Positions 9,156 to 21,100 of a stretch of 64,000 bases of DNA are shown here, piece by piece. A model generated the notes under the pieces. That model was not told the origin of the DNA and ran no database searches. It saw only the letters and a program-made list of their open reading frames with translations. The position numbers and the translations under genes were made by a program. The stretch spans positions 17,039,401 through 17,103,400 of the forward strand of contig OY987299.1 of the NCBI GenBank assembly GCA_963920635.1, read 5' to 3'. The first letter of the stretch is position 1; the number at the start of each line of letters is the position of its first letter. Origin of the DNA: Pseudeuparius sepicola. Lineage: Eukaryota; Arthropoda; Insecta; Coleoptera; Anthribidae.

Positions 9156-12100
9156 GTGAGTCCTTCGTAAGTGCCGACAAGTCTCCAGCTTCCGATCATA
9201 GACGTAACTAGGGGGGGGGGGGCTAGGGGGGCTTAGCCCCCCCCCCCCCTACATTTCTATTAGCCCTCCGTAAAATGTAAAGGATGTGCGAAGATATGCT
9301 TCTCGTAAACAGAATAGATCTAAGATTCTGACAACGCAACGTTACGCAACACGGCGAACACCGCACGCGCCTTTTTAAATTCACCAGTTTCGACGAATCC
9401 CTTGCTCGTGCGGAATCTTGCGCCTGGTGCCCCCACAAAATCCGACTGAAATTTAAACGCGCAAGCGAGAGCGAACACACCGTGCTTGCTGCCGAGAGAA
9501 AGAGAGACGAGACGGGCGTCGGAGAATGTACTTTTGCTGTGCCAGACTCCAGACTTTTATTTTGTTATTCATCCAGTGTATTGTTGTTTCGTTATTATAT
9601 GTACTATGTAAATAATCTTGCATCACAAAATAGCAGACATTCCCAACATTTTTTCTCTGGTTTCTACTCGGAAACCTCTACTTTTTCATAATGTTTTTTC
9701 TTAAATGAATTAAAGATGATTCAAAATTACCAGTAGATAGACCTATACAATATTTTTTGAAGCCTTAAAATTAACGTTTTTGGGTGTGGCCCCTCAAGGG
9801 TGGTACAGGGTGATCCAATCAGTAACGTATTTAGAAGGGCGGGACCGAACCCATTTCGGAATTTGAAAATATTCACTACAGCTTGTAAATTTGAAGATAT
9901 TGGGATTTCCCAAGATTAATTTTGTGTAATTTTTCTTCCAATTTTTAAAAAATTTCGCCTGCGGCGCATTTTTTAGAACTATTTTAAATGCCCTTGTTTT
10001 AAAAAAGACACAAAAATTGTCCCTCCACCACTCGAAATTAATTCCTATATACGTCACAGAAGTGATCCAAACTCGTAGCCCCGGCCTACCATTTTACAGA
10101 ATTACAGAAAATATACCTGTGTAAGTAGTTTACCGACTTTCAAAAATTTCTTCTTAATGGATTAAATAATTCCTTGTCGGGGCCCCGCATTTTCATGCGG
10201 CACCCGGCCCCGCAAAATCTTGAGCCGGTCCTGATCAACCCAGTTTTGATAAAGGCTTCACGCCCAGAGCCCAGAACTAATCACAATCTAAGCGCTCCAT
10301 TAAATTATTCCGAAAATGTGGCGAGATTGTCAGAAATTGCCCCTTTTTGTCGAGCCGTAGCGAACTTATTTCGACTCTGGGCTCTGAGGCTGGCGTCGTT
10401 AGACTATCCACCGAGTCTTCAGGTGAGGTTCTGATGCTTCCGGCACCCGCAAACAAGAGAAAACATGCGATATATAAGTGTGATTCTGGAGGAACTATAA
10501 CCGGGAATCACCGGGTGTATAGTTGGTTGATGGTTGACTTTCTGTCTTTGTTTGTAGCATGTTTTTAGAGTAGTATGGATATATTTAATCTTGGAGTCAA
10601 AATAAAGGGCATTTTAACAATGGGGCACCACGTCTATAGGTTTTGACGTCATTGGTTGTGGTATAGAAGGATCTACTATATGACAAGAAGGTCACCAAGT
10701 AACATTTTCGATTACCTTTAGTAACCATTAGTGTTATAACAGCTTTTTAATAGTAATAAAAGCAACTAAAGATTTCTAAAGTTTTATAAGTGTCTTCTAG
10801 ATGATCGTTTACTGATAGGTTTATAATAAGGTCACGAACTATTATTGTTTGTAACCTTTTTAATAAAACCTCGAGTTTCTGTTACCAAAAGTTGTATAAC
10901 CGAGTTATATAATGGTGGGTTCAGGGTTCAGCACTTTGATTTATGAAGTTTTCCCACGTTTTTCTTATAATACTTAAAGTACCTTAAAGGTTACCAACAT
11001 GTGGTTGGTTTTCGCAATTTTAGTGTTTGTATTTAACAAATGACACTGAAGATGGTTGTTTAACCGAAAGCGCTCTGTCAGGATTTTAATAAATACATAT
11101 CTGTGCAAAGTATATGAACTTTACCGATTTCAAAAAAATTTAAAAGTTTAGAATTAGCTATATTATGTTTCCTAACAAGTGCGGAAAGTGCCACTTTTCC
11201 GCACGCGATTGCAGTTTGCTGAACGACGATTGCAGTTGGCTGAACTCTTGCGGAAAGTGTCTTTTCCACACTCGATTTCTTTGCTGAACTCCGCTTCGCG
11301 TCGTTCAGCCAACTGCAATCGCGTGCGAAAAAGTGACACTTTCCGCACTTGTTAGGAAATATACTATTATGTCGGGAAAAATACATTCTCCATCTTGTAA
11401 ATTTAACCCGCCATAATTTACAAGGGCTTTCTGCGAAGCAAAACATGAAAAAAGTTTGTATAAACATGGCCTCAAAAAGCCCCCCAAGGAGGCTATAGCT
11501 CCCGAAGTGGACAGTTTTGAAACCGGTTTTTTTTTATAAATATTTCAAGAATGAACAAAAATAAAATTCTGTGATACCTGATACCTGATGTGAGATATGA
11601 GATTCTTCATCAAACCCCAAATTTTTGGTACTAAGGCAAAATAAACAAGATGCCTCTCGTTTTTCCCTAGGACTCAGTTGTAGGACAATATTTTTAGGCT
11701 ATTCTCAAACAGATGGTGGCACTAACTCAATTGACTCCCCGTTTTCCCTTGTGGTCTTCAATGGGGAACTATAAACACAAAAATTTAATTTGAAAAATAT
11801 TACTTTCAAACGTAATTTATTGCCATTAAATGAACCACAGTTCACCAAAAAACTCATTTTTTATTTTTATGTAATAAATATAAGCAATATTAAAAACTGC
11901 ATAATTCAAATCTACTGAAATAGTTCCCAAATCAATCGCTGTACGGCGCTTGTTTCATTGGTACAGCAGCAGTTTCCCTTATATCCTTTTGTGTTATGTG
12001 AACTCTCCCTCCTTGGTTGTGACGTCAAGTAGCTCGTTGGTGGTAGCGCCTCTGGTGGGCGGCGGCACCATGTATGATGTATAAACTAATATGGGAGGCA

Positions 12101-15100
12101 TACATGTATAAAAATTACAGCACCACGCAAGCTTTGTTTAGAATTTTCATATTTCATATTTTCATATTAGGTAGGTAAGTACTTTGAATTTAAATACTTA
12201 CATTATGGAGTAAATTGTGAGTAATAATCTTCATAATATCCAGTAGTGATAATTAAAAAAAAACCTCTTCTACGATTGAATCCCGGATTTACGAATTACT
12301 AGTCCCGTAGCCTCACCATTCAGCTAAAGAAGTGCTCGTTAAATTTAAACTTTTAGATTCCCCTGTAAATGGATCGCCGAACTGTTTATTTTAACGTTAA
12401 ATTTCCATTCTTCTAATTCTGTGTAGCTGTCACTCCTGTCATTGCCTTCTGATTGATCGAGCGTTGTGACGTCACAACCATTCCCGCGCTTTTCGTGTCG
12501 TTTCAAACCAGGGACTCTTTAAATTATACTTTCCAAAGTGAGGCCTCTTCTTTCCTCATTCTAATGATTATAACAGGTACTTTGATTGTTAGTAAAAATT
12601 AATAATGGTTTCCATGATTTCTAAAAATTAGACTTGACAATTTTGTGTATAAAGTGCAGAATGTGGCAACTGTCAAATGAAAGAAATTTATTTTATAGTT
12701 GAAATTGATTTCCAGCAATTATTTCCACGAATTTAAGTAATAAGTATGGTAAGTCAGTAGTGCCGATTTTGCTTATTTAAGAATTTGTCGCTATTGCACC
12801 TTGTTACCAGGTTCCTCAATCCATTTGTAATATGTAGGTATACTTGAACTTTCTTCCCTTGTCGAATGTATCTACCCAAAAAACTTTCACAGATTTCGGG
12901 ATGGACTAATAAGATTAGGTCTAGTAGTTCTAACGAGTAGTTCTCGATGTTCATTTTAAAATTTTTGTAATTTTATTTCTCTCGTAAGGTACCTCACAAA
13001 CTTAAAATAAACTTGTAGTCGTAGATAAAAACTTTTTAAAAAAAGACCTGACTGAAGCTATACCTCCTTAATATTTTAAAATTTTCGAAATACGATTTGT
13101 TTTGAACTACCTACCTACTAATACGTAATGCCCACGTAATGGGAATTGTAGGATTACTAAAGGTGATACAGGAAAAATCTGGTTGCAATTATTGGAACTA
13201 CTACAGGCGGCCGCATTACCTTTAATTGACACATCTGAGTATCTGGCAGTTAGAAAAGTTAAAAATTGTGAATTATGATGGGAAATATTTTGCCTCCTTT
13301 AGAATCTATGGCACTGGCATGTCACATAAAACCTGATGTCAGTTGGACACTGACATATAACATAACCTTGTATCAGCCTATACTTGGGTGGCTGCAAGGT
13401 TAGTTTATAGGAAGGTTAAGACATTCCCCCACTCTTAAACAAAACCAAAGGCCCTCCCTTTGAACCGGCAACATCGCGCGACGGTGCCGCTCTCACCAGC
13501 TGTCTTTCAGCTTGATGCCAATGGCGTATCAAAAGAGACAACACGGGTATTGAAAACCGAAAACAAAGTAAAAACACAAACATAAAACAAAAATGCGATG
13601 CACCAACATACACCACAAAGTTCCGTTATTTCATTGCACAAACATTAAAATGAAGAAATAACCGAAAACAGCTAAAACAACATAAATATACACCATAAAC
13701 AAAGTACGTGCCAAAAACGTCTGTGTGCGCCTATGGCTGGAAGCGTTATCTATTTAGGAAGTTACTAAATCGCCAATTCACGTGTAAATGCTACCAACTT
13801 AAATTGCGGCCTTTGCCCCCTTTGCCTCTCTCACCCCCCCCCCTTCCCTTCCAAGTCGTCGAATGTCCTAACCTTCCTATAAACTAACCTTGGGTGGCTG
13901 CCCCCTTCAAACAGTCAACAGAAAACAAACTTCCCCTCAAGGCTTCACTTTTCCTATGTGATAGACTGTGACTAGAAGCCCTGTATGACCCGAAAAGTGA
14001 CAGTTATTCGTTTTAACAGAGGTTGGACAACGATCGGATCTCTCTCTCTCTCTGGCGAGGGTCTTATTTTCCCCATGAAATTCACTTTGTGCAACAGACA
14101 TATATTTTTTCGCTCTTTCTAACATTCCCCTAGCAGCACGATGTATCAAAATTGGATTTTAAGGTTAAGCTAACGACAGTTAACTGCCATAAGCGTAGGT
14201 AGATGAGGGCACAGTTTAAAATGTATAAAAATATAGATAAAACCAATAAATAGGTAAATAGGTTAGGTAGTAGTATGTTATTTGCAAAGCTTCACTAATA
14301 ATGATTATTGAAGTTTGAATGGAAAAGTGAAGAAACATATAATTTGTTCCAAGAAAACAAATTGTAGGATATCAGGATAAACACATTTATTAAATTTTTG
14401 TAGGAGGGTGGTATATGTAGATAGATATGTACATAAAATTAAACAAGGCTCTAGCATACCAACTAATCAAACTTTCGAATATTTCTTCAATAGGAATCAT
14501 AGCTGCAATAATAATTATTATTCCGTTCATTTAAAAATAAAAAAGTTCTTTTAAATGGTTTTACTGTATGGTTTCGTTTCTTCAAACTCTCTTCTTATAC
14601 CTACCATCATAATTTTAAGACAATTAATACTGAAATTTGTACGGAACAAAAAGTTGGAAAGTTTGTTTTGGTAATATGAATCAACCAATAATAATAGGAA
14701 TTAGGCTGAATAAAAAAATGAGTACCTAGGTATTTAATATCGATATATTAGTTTCTCATTCTTTTTTTTGTAAAATAAAAGTTAATAACTTTTTAATGCA
14801 AGAGAGATCATCTACATTTCAATAAAGAAGACAACAGTATTTTTGTTTTCAAAGATATATTGTAAGTAAATAGGAAAAATCAAACTAGTACAAGTTCTCA
14901 GACATTTATACATATTTAATAATGGTTCTTTCTTGCTAAAGTCACGTTCATCAAACGTTGCAGGAGATGATCCTATCTTCAGCACAACCTGACACTCAAA
15001 ATCCATGTCACAGAAGTGAACCTGTGAAAGTTAAAGAACTATAAATTTAAGCTACCTAAACATAATAAAACGCTGCCATCAAATGCTATTTTTTTATCAG

Positions 15101-18100
15101 CAAGAAATTTGTAATGGAATATAAGCTCACACATTTAACTGACTACACAAAAAGGGTTCTTTATATTCCCACCCGTGTTAACTTCTTTTTTGTCCGATTT
15201 TGTTGGTCTTGGTATAAAATAAAGCTCCTTCAAAACTTCCTCTCTCTAACACATATACTTACTTACATTTGTATTATTCCATGAAACGAAAAATGCCTAT
15301 CCCGGTCCAGTAAATATACCTACCTAACAGGTTTTACCTCCTTGAAGGGCAAAAATTTTAATTTTATCTCTTTAACATTGGAAAATTTTCATAAGAATTC
15401 TAATAGGGGGTTTGTAGAACCTTATGGACTTTTATTGAAAATAAATAGGTAGGTACTAATATTTAATACGTATATTAATTTAGGTATCTTATGTTATGTT
15501 GCTGATGCAGGTTAAGAAAATTATTCTGCAGATTAAAATCACAGATCAAACAAAAAATAAAAAGGAACTAGATATACTTATGTAATTAAATTTACTTACC
15601 TCGCAAATTTTCGTATCATTTCCAACTCTCATGCTAGGGTATTTCATTTGCACCATCGTGCTCGTTCTTCTGCGCTTTTTGGAAAGGGTGTTATGGAAAA
15701 TTCATCCTGCTCAGAATTCTTGCAGTTTCTTATTACACAAGATGTCACTTTTAACTGTTAACATTCCTTTTTGCAAAAGAAAATGAGCACGCTCAATAAT
15801 TTGTCGACAGTTTTGTTGACAAACTGGCACCTGCCAAGATAAGAATATAATAAAAACAATGTTACTAGATCTGCCAAAATCTGTTGTCCAACCCATAGAC
15901 AAACCCAAAGAGAAGACATCCGGAATCCCTAGTGTGAAGTTGGCACAATAGGCGCCAGTGGCGCCGCCGCTAGCATCTGGGTGAACTATTTCTAGGGAGG
16001 CGGGAAATTTAAATATTTTTTGAGAGACTGGTTGATTTATGAGCCTTTATTTTAAAGTTTTACCTTCTTTAAAAATTTAAAACAAAAACAAATGGGTCGT
16101 TCACCACAAAACAGTATTAATAGTTTTACGAATAAACGACACATTAGTTTTTCTTTAAAAACCTTTAAAAGTCAAGGCAAAACTTTAAAATAAAAGATAA
16201 CTAGGTACTTAAACTAAAGAGGAAAACAAAATTGTAGCTTCTGAACACTTTAATACATTCAATAAAATAAACAAAAAAAAATGAACTCTTGTAAAAATAA
16301 AGTCTTGTAAACAAAATCTCTTAAAAATAAAAAAAGGGGCTGGTTCAAAAGAAACCGGGGATTGCTGTATTTCTATAATTGTTTCTACGACAGTGATATT
16401 ATTTATGTTTGAATCCTGAGAACTGAAGTTAGATTTAGAATGAATTATTTCTGCATAAGAATGTTCATTACGAGAGGATGCCGATGCTAGTAAATCTACG
16501 TTTTCAAAAAATGGTTTTGCAAATCTAACAAGTCTCACCTGGAGTCTTACTTTATCAGAGCTGGTAAAACTTTCCATATGGAAATGTTCTTCACAGACAT
16601 AATTTTTTTTTATCAGAATAGTTTAAATGCATGATATCACACCACAGCCTCCTCCTATCTGAATTAGCCGGAAAAGTGAAAAATCTTTTATTTCTGTAAG
16701 ATATGTTTGTCACTGGCCAATAGTAAATGTTTTTACAATGTAAAGCTGCACATCTGTACTTATATGCCCCTGGGGAAGACATATTGGGCCACACATTTAC
16801 AGCGTTTTATAAAATCTTAGGTACAAGACTAGAGGTGCAAATCTATTAGGTATCTACTTGCATCACTAGGTCGATATCACAGTTGGGTTGAGGTGAGCAC
16901 AGGTAACAGTTCTCCTAGAGGCATTCGCCGTATGGTACAATATTGTTAATGATCCAAAAAAATACCTAAAAATATAAAATCTTAGGTACAAGACTAGGGG
17001 TGCAAATCTATTAGGTATCTACCTGCATCACTAGGTCGATATCACAGTTGGGTTGAGGTGAGCACAGGTAACAGTTCTCCTATAGGCATTCGCCGTATGG
17101 TACAATATTGTTAATGATCCAAAAAATACCTAAAAATGTACACAATAATTGCTTAAAACTTGCAACAACCATTGCTTACAGGGGCTTTCGAGTTGATACC
17201 TGAAAGGCTCAGTAAGATAGGAAAACAATAACTTCCTATAAAAAGGATTTGACTTGAATGCTTTGTTGAAGGTTTATTGCAGAGGTAGGTACTCACCGTT
17301 TGTATAAAAATGATACTAATATTATTTAGCAGTGACAGCTACATCTTGCTATGCATCTATTGCGATCTCTGGATTAAGTGGAACCTCGAATTATTAACCT
17401 AATCTTGAGTTAACCCGGTATTTGGGACATCGAGTTGCCCATCACATATAAGCTAAAAAAATGTTATAAAGTATTAAGTATTAAACTATGCAAGTAATTC
17501 CTGCGCTTTCAGCAAGTGCAAGTACAAGAGCAGGCACAATCAATGTTATTAAGTTATAATAGTATTTTACATTAATATACCTACCTATTATCTGTTGCAA
17601 AATCCTTATTAATTTCAGTTTTCAGTCTCTCTCTGTGTGTTTTAATGCGGGTTTCACGTCGGGAACACCATTCTGTTTCACTCACAGATCAAACATGGTT
17701 TCACCCTTGCACATCAAACACATGTTGTTATTTTAAAACACAGAATGCAGAGATTAAAATTAGAATTATTTGGAGCCTACGACAAGTAAACAGAAATTAA
17801 CTTCTATTTCTGTGCAAGGAAAAGTCAGATGACATCGTTGACATCTATTTCTGTGCAAGGAAAAGTCAGATGACATCGTTGACATTAACAAGAATGACAA
17901 TATTTATCTGGGTTGCGCACTAACATGCTTCCCTAATTACAGGGCCTTTCGGAGCGTCTTTTATTTGGGTTTGTCTATGGTCCAACCTCTGTTAAAACGA
18001 ATAACTGTCACTTTAAGTGTCATACTCTAACTGTGACATGCTGGGTCTCCTTATTCTGTTTCAAACGAATAGCTTGCGGTCACAACTTTAATTATTTATT

Positions 18101-21100
18101 GCAAATTAAATATTGCGATTTTAGGGCTAATATTTGGTATGTGCTCTTTTTATAGATAAGCAAATATATTAAAGAAATAAAACAATTTTGTTCAAGTTCC
18201 CCATTATGTTTCATCTTACTATTTGCTTTGACAACCTCTTTCCACGTCATGTAGATATCAATGAACCGACAATTGGCCCGTCACTTTCCAGGTGAAGCTG
18301 ACGAACAAGTCGAACGGCGGCGGGCAGATCATGCTGAACTCGCTGCACAAGTACGAGCCGCGCGTGCACCTGGTGCGCGTTGGCGCCGAGCAGCGCCCCT
18401 TCGTCACGTTCCCCTTCCCCGAGACGCAGTTCATCGCCGTCACCGCCTACCAGAACGAGGAGGTCACCTCGCTCAAGATCAAGTACAACCCGTTCGCCAA
18501 GGCCTTCCTCGACGCGAAGGAGCGACCGGACGCGTTCTACGCGGCCGCCGCCGGCCAGCGGGAGTACGCGCCCGCGTCCATGGCCGCCTACGGCCAGCAG
18601 CAGCCGCAGTACTCGCAGTGTGAGTATGGTCATTGAGTAAACGAATATATATATATACCTTATTAAAATATATATTATTTTACTCAATGGTATGGTTTAA
18701 GGACGGAAATAAAACGTCATCACCTCGCGACGACCTCCATTTGACCGTGTTCCTAACTAGGATAAATGTTGCTAAAACAGAAATTGGGTACTGGAGCGCA
18801 AAAATTGCGCCAGTGTCTGTAAGATGGCGCTGGAGTTGGAGAGCGGCCATTGGTACAGGGCGAGAATAAAAAGTAATGTTTCGCCTTGCTAAAATAAGTT
18901 TCCGTTCCTTATAAGTTGTTTTGTTGCCCGGCAAGGTCGTTGGTCGGAACCAGGGGTCTAGGGGGAGGCAGGCGGACCGACCCCCTTTTTTATACAAATA
19001 ACAGCACATCGCTCCCATCCTGGCGTATTTTGGGATTGAAACTGTGAATTGTTAAACACAAAATAATAATATGAATATTTACGCTCCTTTTTTTTTCTAT
19101 ATTTTTTCATAGTTATTAAGAATATTTGTTGAGTAAAATATTAAGTAAGAGGACTACCTACCGGCTGTCAAATCTACTGTCATGACATAATAATTCTCCC
19201 TCAAAACCGCATGAATGATCACAATACTTACCCTAACTGACATTTAGAATTTATGTCACTATAGTTTTATCTTTTATCATTCTATTAACTTTTACTTACT
19301 TACTTAATATTGATAAACCGAAAGAAATTAAAATTCTGTTGTATTTGATCCAAAGTTGACGTAAAGTTGTGAATTTTGTTAGATACGTGAAATACCTACT
19401 ATTTGCTAATATCTTAATATATGTATTATTTTGGAATACATTTAGAGTAATGGGAAATGTAATGTAAATAAATTTATAGGTACAATTTACGTAGTAGATT
19501 CTTCTATGGTACTACCTAAATGCTTGCCGGTACATCAACTTTGTGTCAAACAGAATTTTAAAGCGTTAATATAATTTTCTTTTGAAAAAGACATATTCTT
19601 ATCGATATTTTTTAGTAATAATAAAAAGTTAATAAATTATAGAATGATACTCGTATATTATGTTGTATAGCTAGTGATATAAAATAGTTTTTACGAAGTA
19701 CTGACTTTTTAAAATTTTAAGAAATTTTATAAATAGGAAATAGGCGCTTATGTAACATTAAAATAGAAACGACTTTTTCAAGTTAAACGTTAGGGATTTT
19801 ATTTTTTAAATATAATTTTTGACAGATAGCGAAAGTCACGTGACCACGTTTGAGTCGGTTATTTTTCCTCGTTTTTAATCGAAAGGTAACCCCAAAGTTA
19901 ACTGCATATGTGTTCTATTATTATCCGTTAATAAAAAAATATGTTTAAATTAATAAAAAGATACATTTTGCACCATCTTCATTTTTTCCAAAAAGGTTTT
20001 TTGGTTATAACTTTTGTTTGACGTTCGATTGTTTTTTTCCAAACGACATTACATTATTTGGAAAAAACTGCAACAAACTGGTTTTTAAATCATTAATTTG
20101 TCTCAAAAAATACGGAATGGTTAAAGTGAATGTTCCTATCACCTTCAGGCGGACACCCTGTACCTAATAAAAATATTATTAAACAAATAATAGTACTTTT
20201 TGAAATTGACCCCATGTGTTAACAGGTGGCCGTGATTACAGCCCAAAAGTAAAGTTACACACATTGTTTAATGTGCTTTTTGAACCTAACAAAAAAAAGT
20301 TTATCAAAATCGGTAAATAAATAAAGATATTTTACCAGGGTGGTAACTCCTTAACGGAGGTCACACTGTAGATGTTTATCATATAGGTACAGAAGATGTT
20401 CTTTCGCATCAATATATCGTTTTCTTTTTTCATTTTTTATTTTCGAGATATGTATTTATCTTAATTATTGCGTTACTTAAAATGTGTGTTTGAATGTAGT
20501 GTTAATGTAAACGAAGAAACACCTTATGTACACATAATAAAAGACCATGTTTCATTTCATTGAAAAAACTAAACATAACTTTGTAGAACTTTTAAGCCAG
20601 CAATACCAGCGCAATACTACACCTACAGAAAATGTGCCGAATCACATTCTTTAACTAAAGATATGCCTTTAACAGTAAAAACACAGTAGACATTCAAGTG
20701 ACCTTGAAAACGTCGTCTGCCTACAAGTGAAAAAGGGGGTCTTGCATTGCACCTCATAATATGCTTCAACTTTTATGTGATTTTTTTGTGATTTTCGTTT
20801 TTGAGATATTTATAATAGCTGCATTTATTAAAATGGAACACCCGGTATAGATAATTTTCGACATACCTATACATATAGAGACATAGACATGAATCCTTCC
20901 CTAATGTCAGTTTATATGCTAACGATTGTGTTTTCCTCACGAAAAATACATAACGGCGACATAACTATAAGAACATAACAGTACCCAACCCACACGTATG
21001 TATAAATAATGCAAAATCAACTAAAGCAGTTTTTAGTGCCGCCGTGTACCTTTCAAGCTAAAAATCAATGAACCTTTGCTAAAAAGAGAGGGGTTAAAAT

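Larger units (their letters stand above)
13973..18029 (-). mobile_element. 4-kb nested element carrying two THAP-domain coding relics
   Basis: The flanking 8-bp TSDs ACTGTGAC are exact (13,965-13,972 and 18,030-18,037). The termini are inverted repeats: TAGAAG.. at the left and TAGAGTATGACAC.. at the right (minus strand), joined by an exact shared inner block AAGTGACAGTTATTCG. On the minus strand it carries the THAP sequences at 16,209-16,794 and 14,812-15,748. THAP plus 8-bp TSD is what the P-element superfamily shows, while YAGNG ends with 8-bp TSD also fit hAT, so the superfamily is open. Internal tandem duplications lie at 16,811-17,140 and 17,803-17,885. Confidence 0.8.
12509..18058 (+). 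mobile_element. hAT-like element interrupted by two later insertions
   Basis: The left end CAGGGACTCTTTAAA at 12,509 is the same as the end of the intact element 45,464-46,497. The right end at 18,058 (..GACATGCTGGGTCTCCTTATTCTG) matches that element up to a small loss at the tip. Exact 8-bp TSDs TTTCAAAC lie at 12,501-12,508 and 18,059-18,066. Removing the inserts at 13,396-13,891 and 13,973-18,029 with their duplicated target sites leaves about 979 bp, close to the 1,034 bp of the intact copy. It sits wholly within the byn intron upstream of exon 18,292. Confidence 0.88.

Noticed and set aside
18247..18687. 146-codon minus-strand frame over the byn T-box exon
   Set aside because: It is the shadow of GC-rich T-box codons, has no domain of its own and crosses both splice sites.
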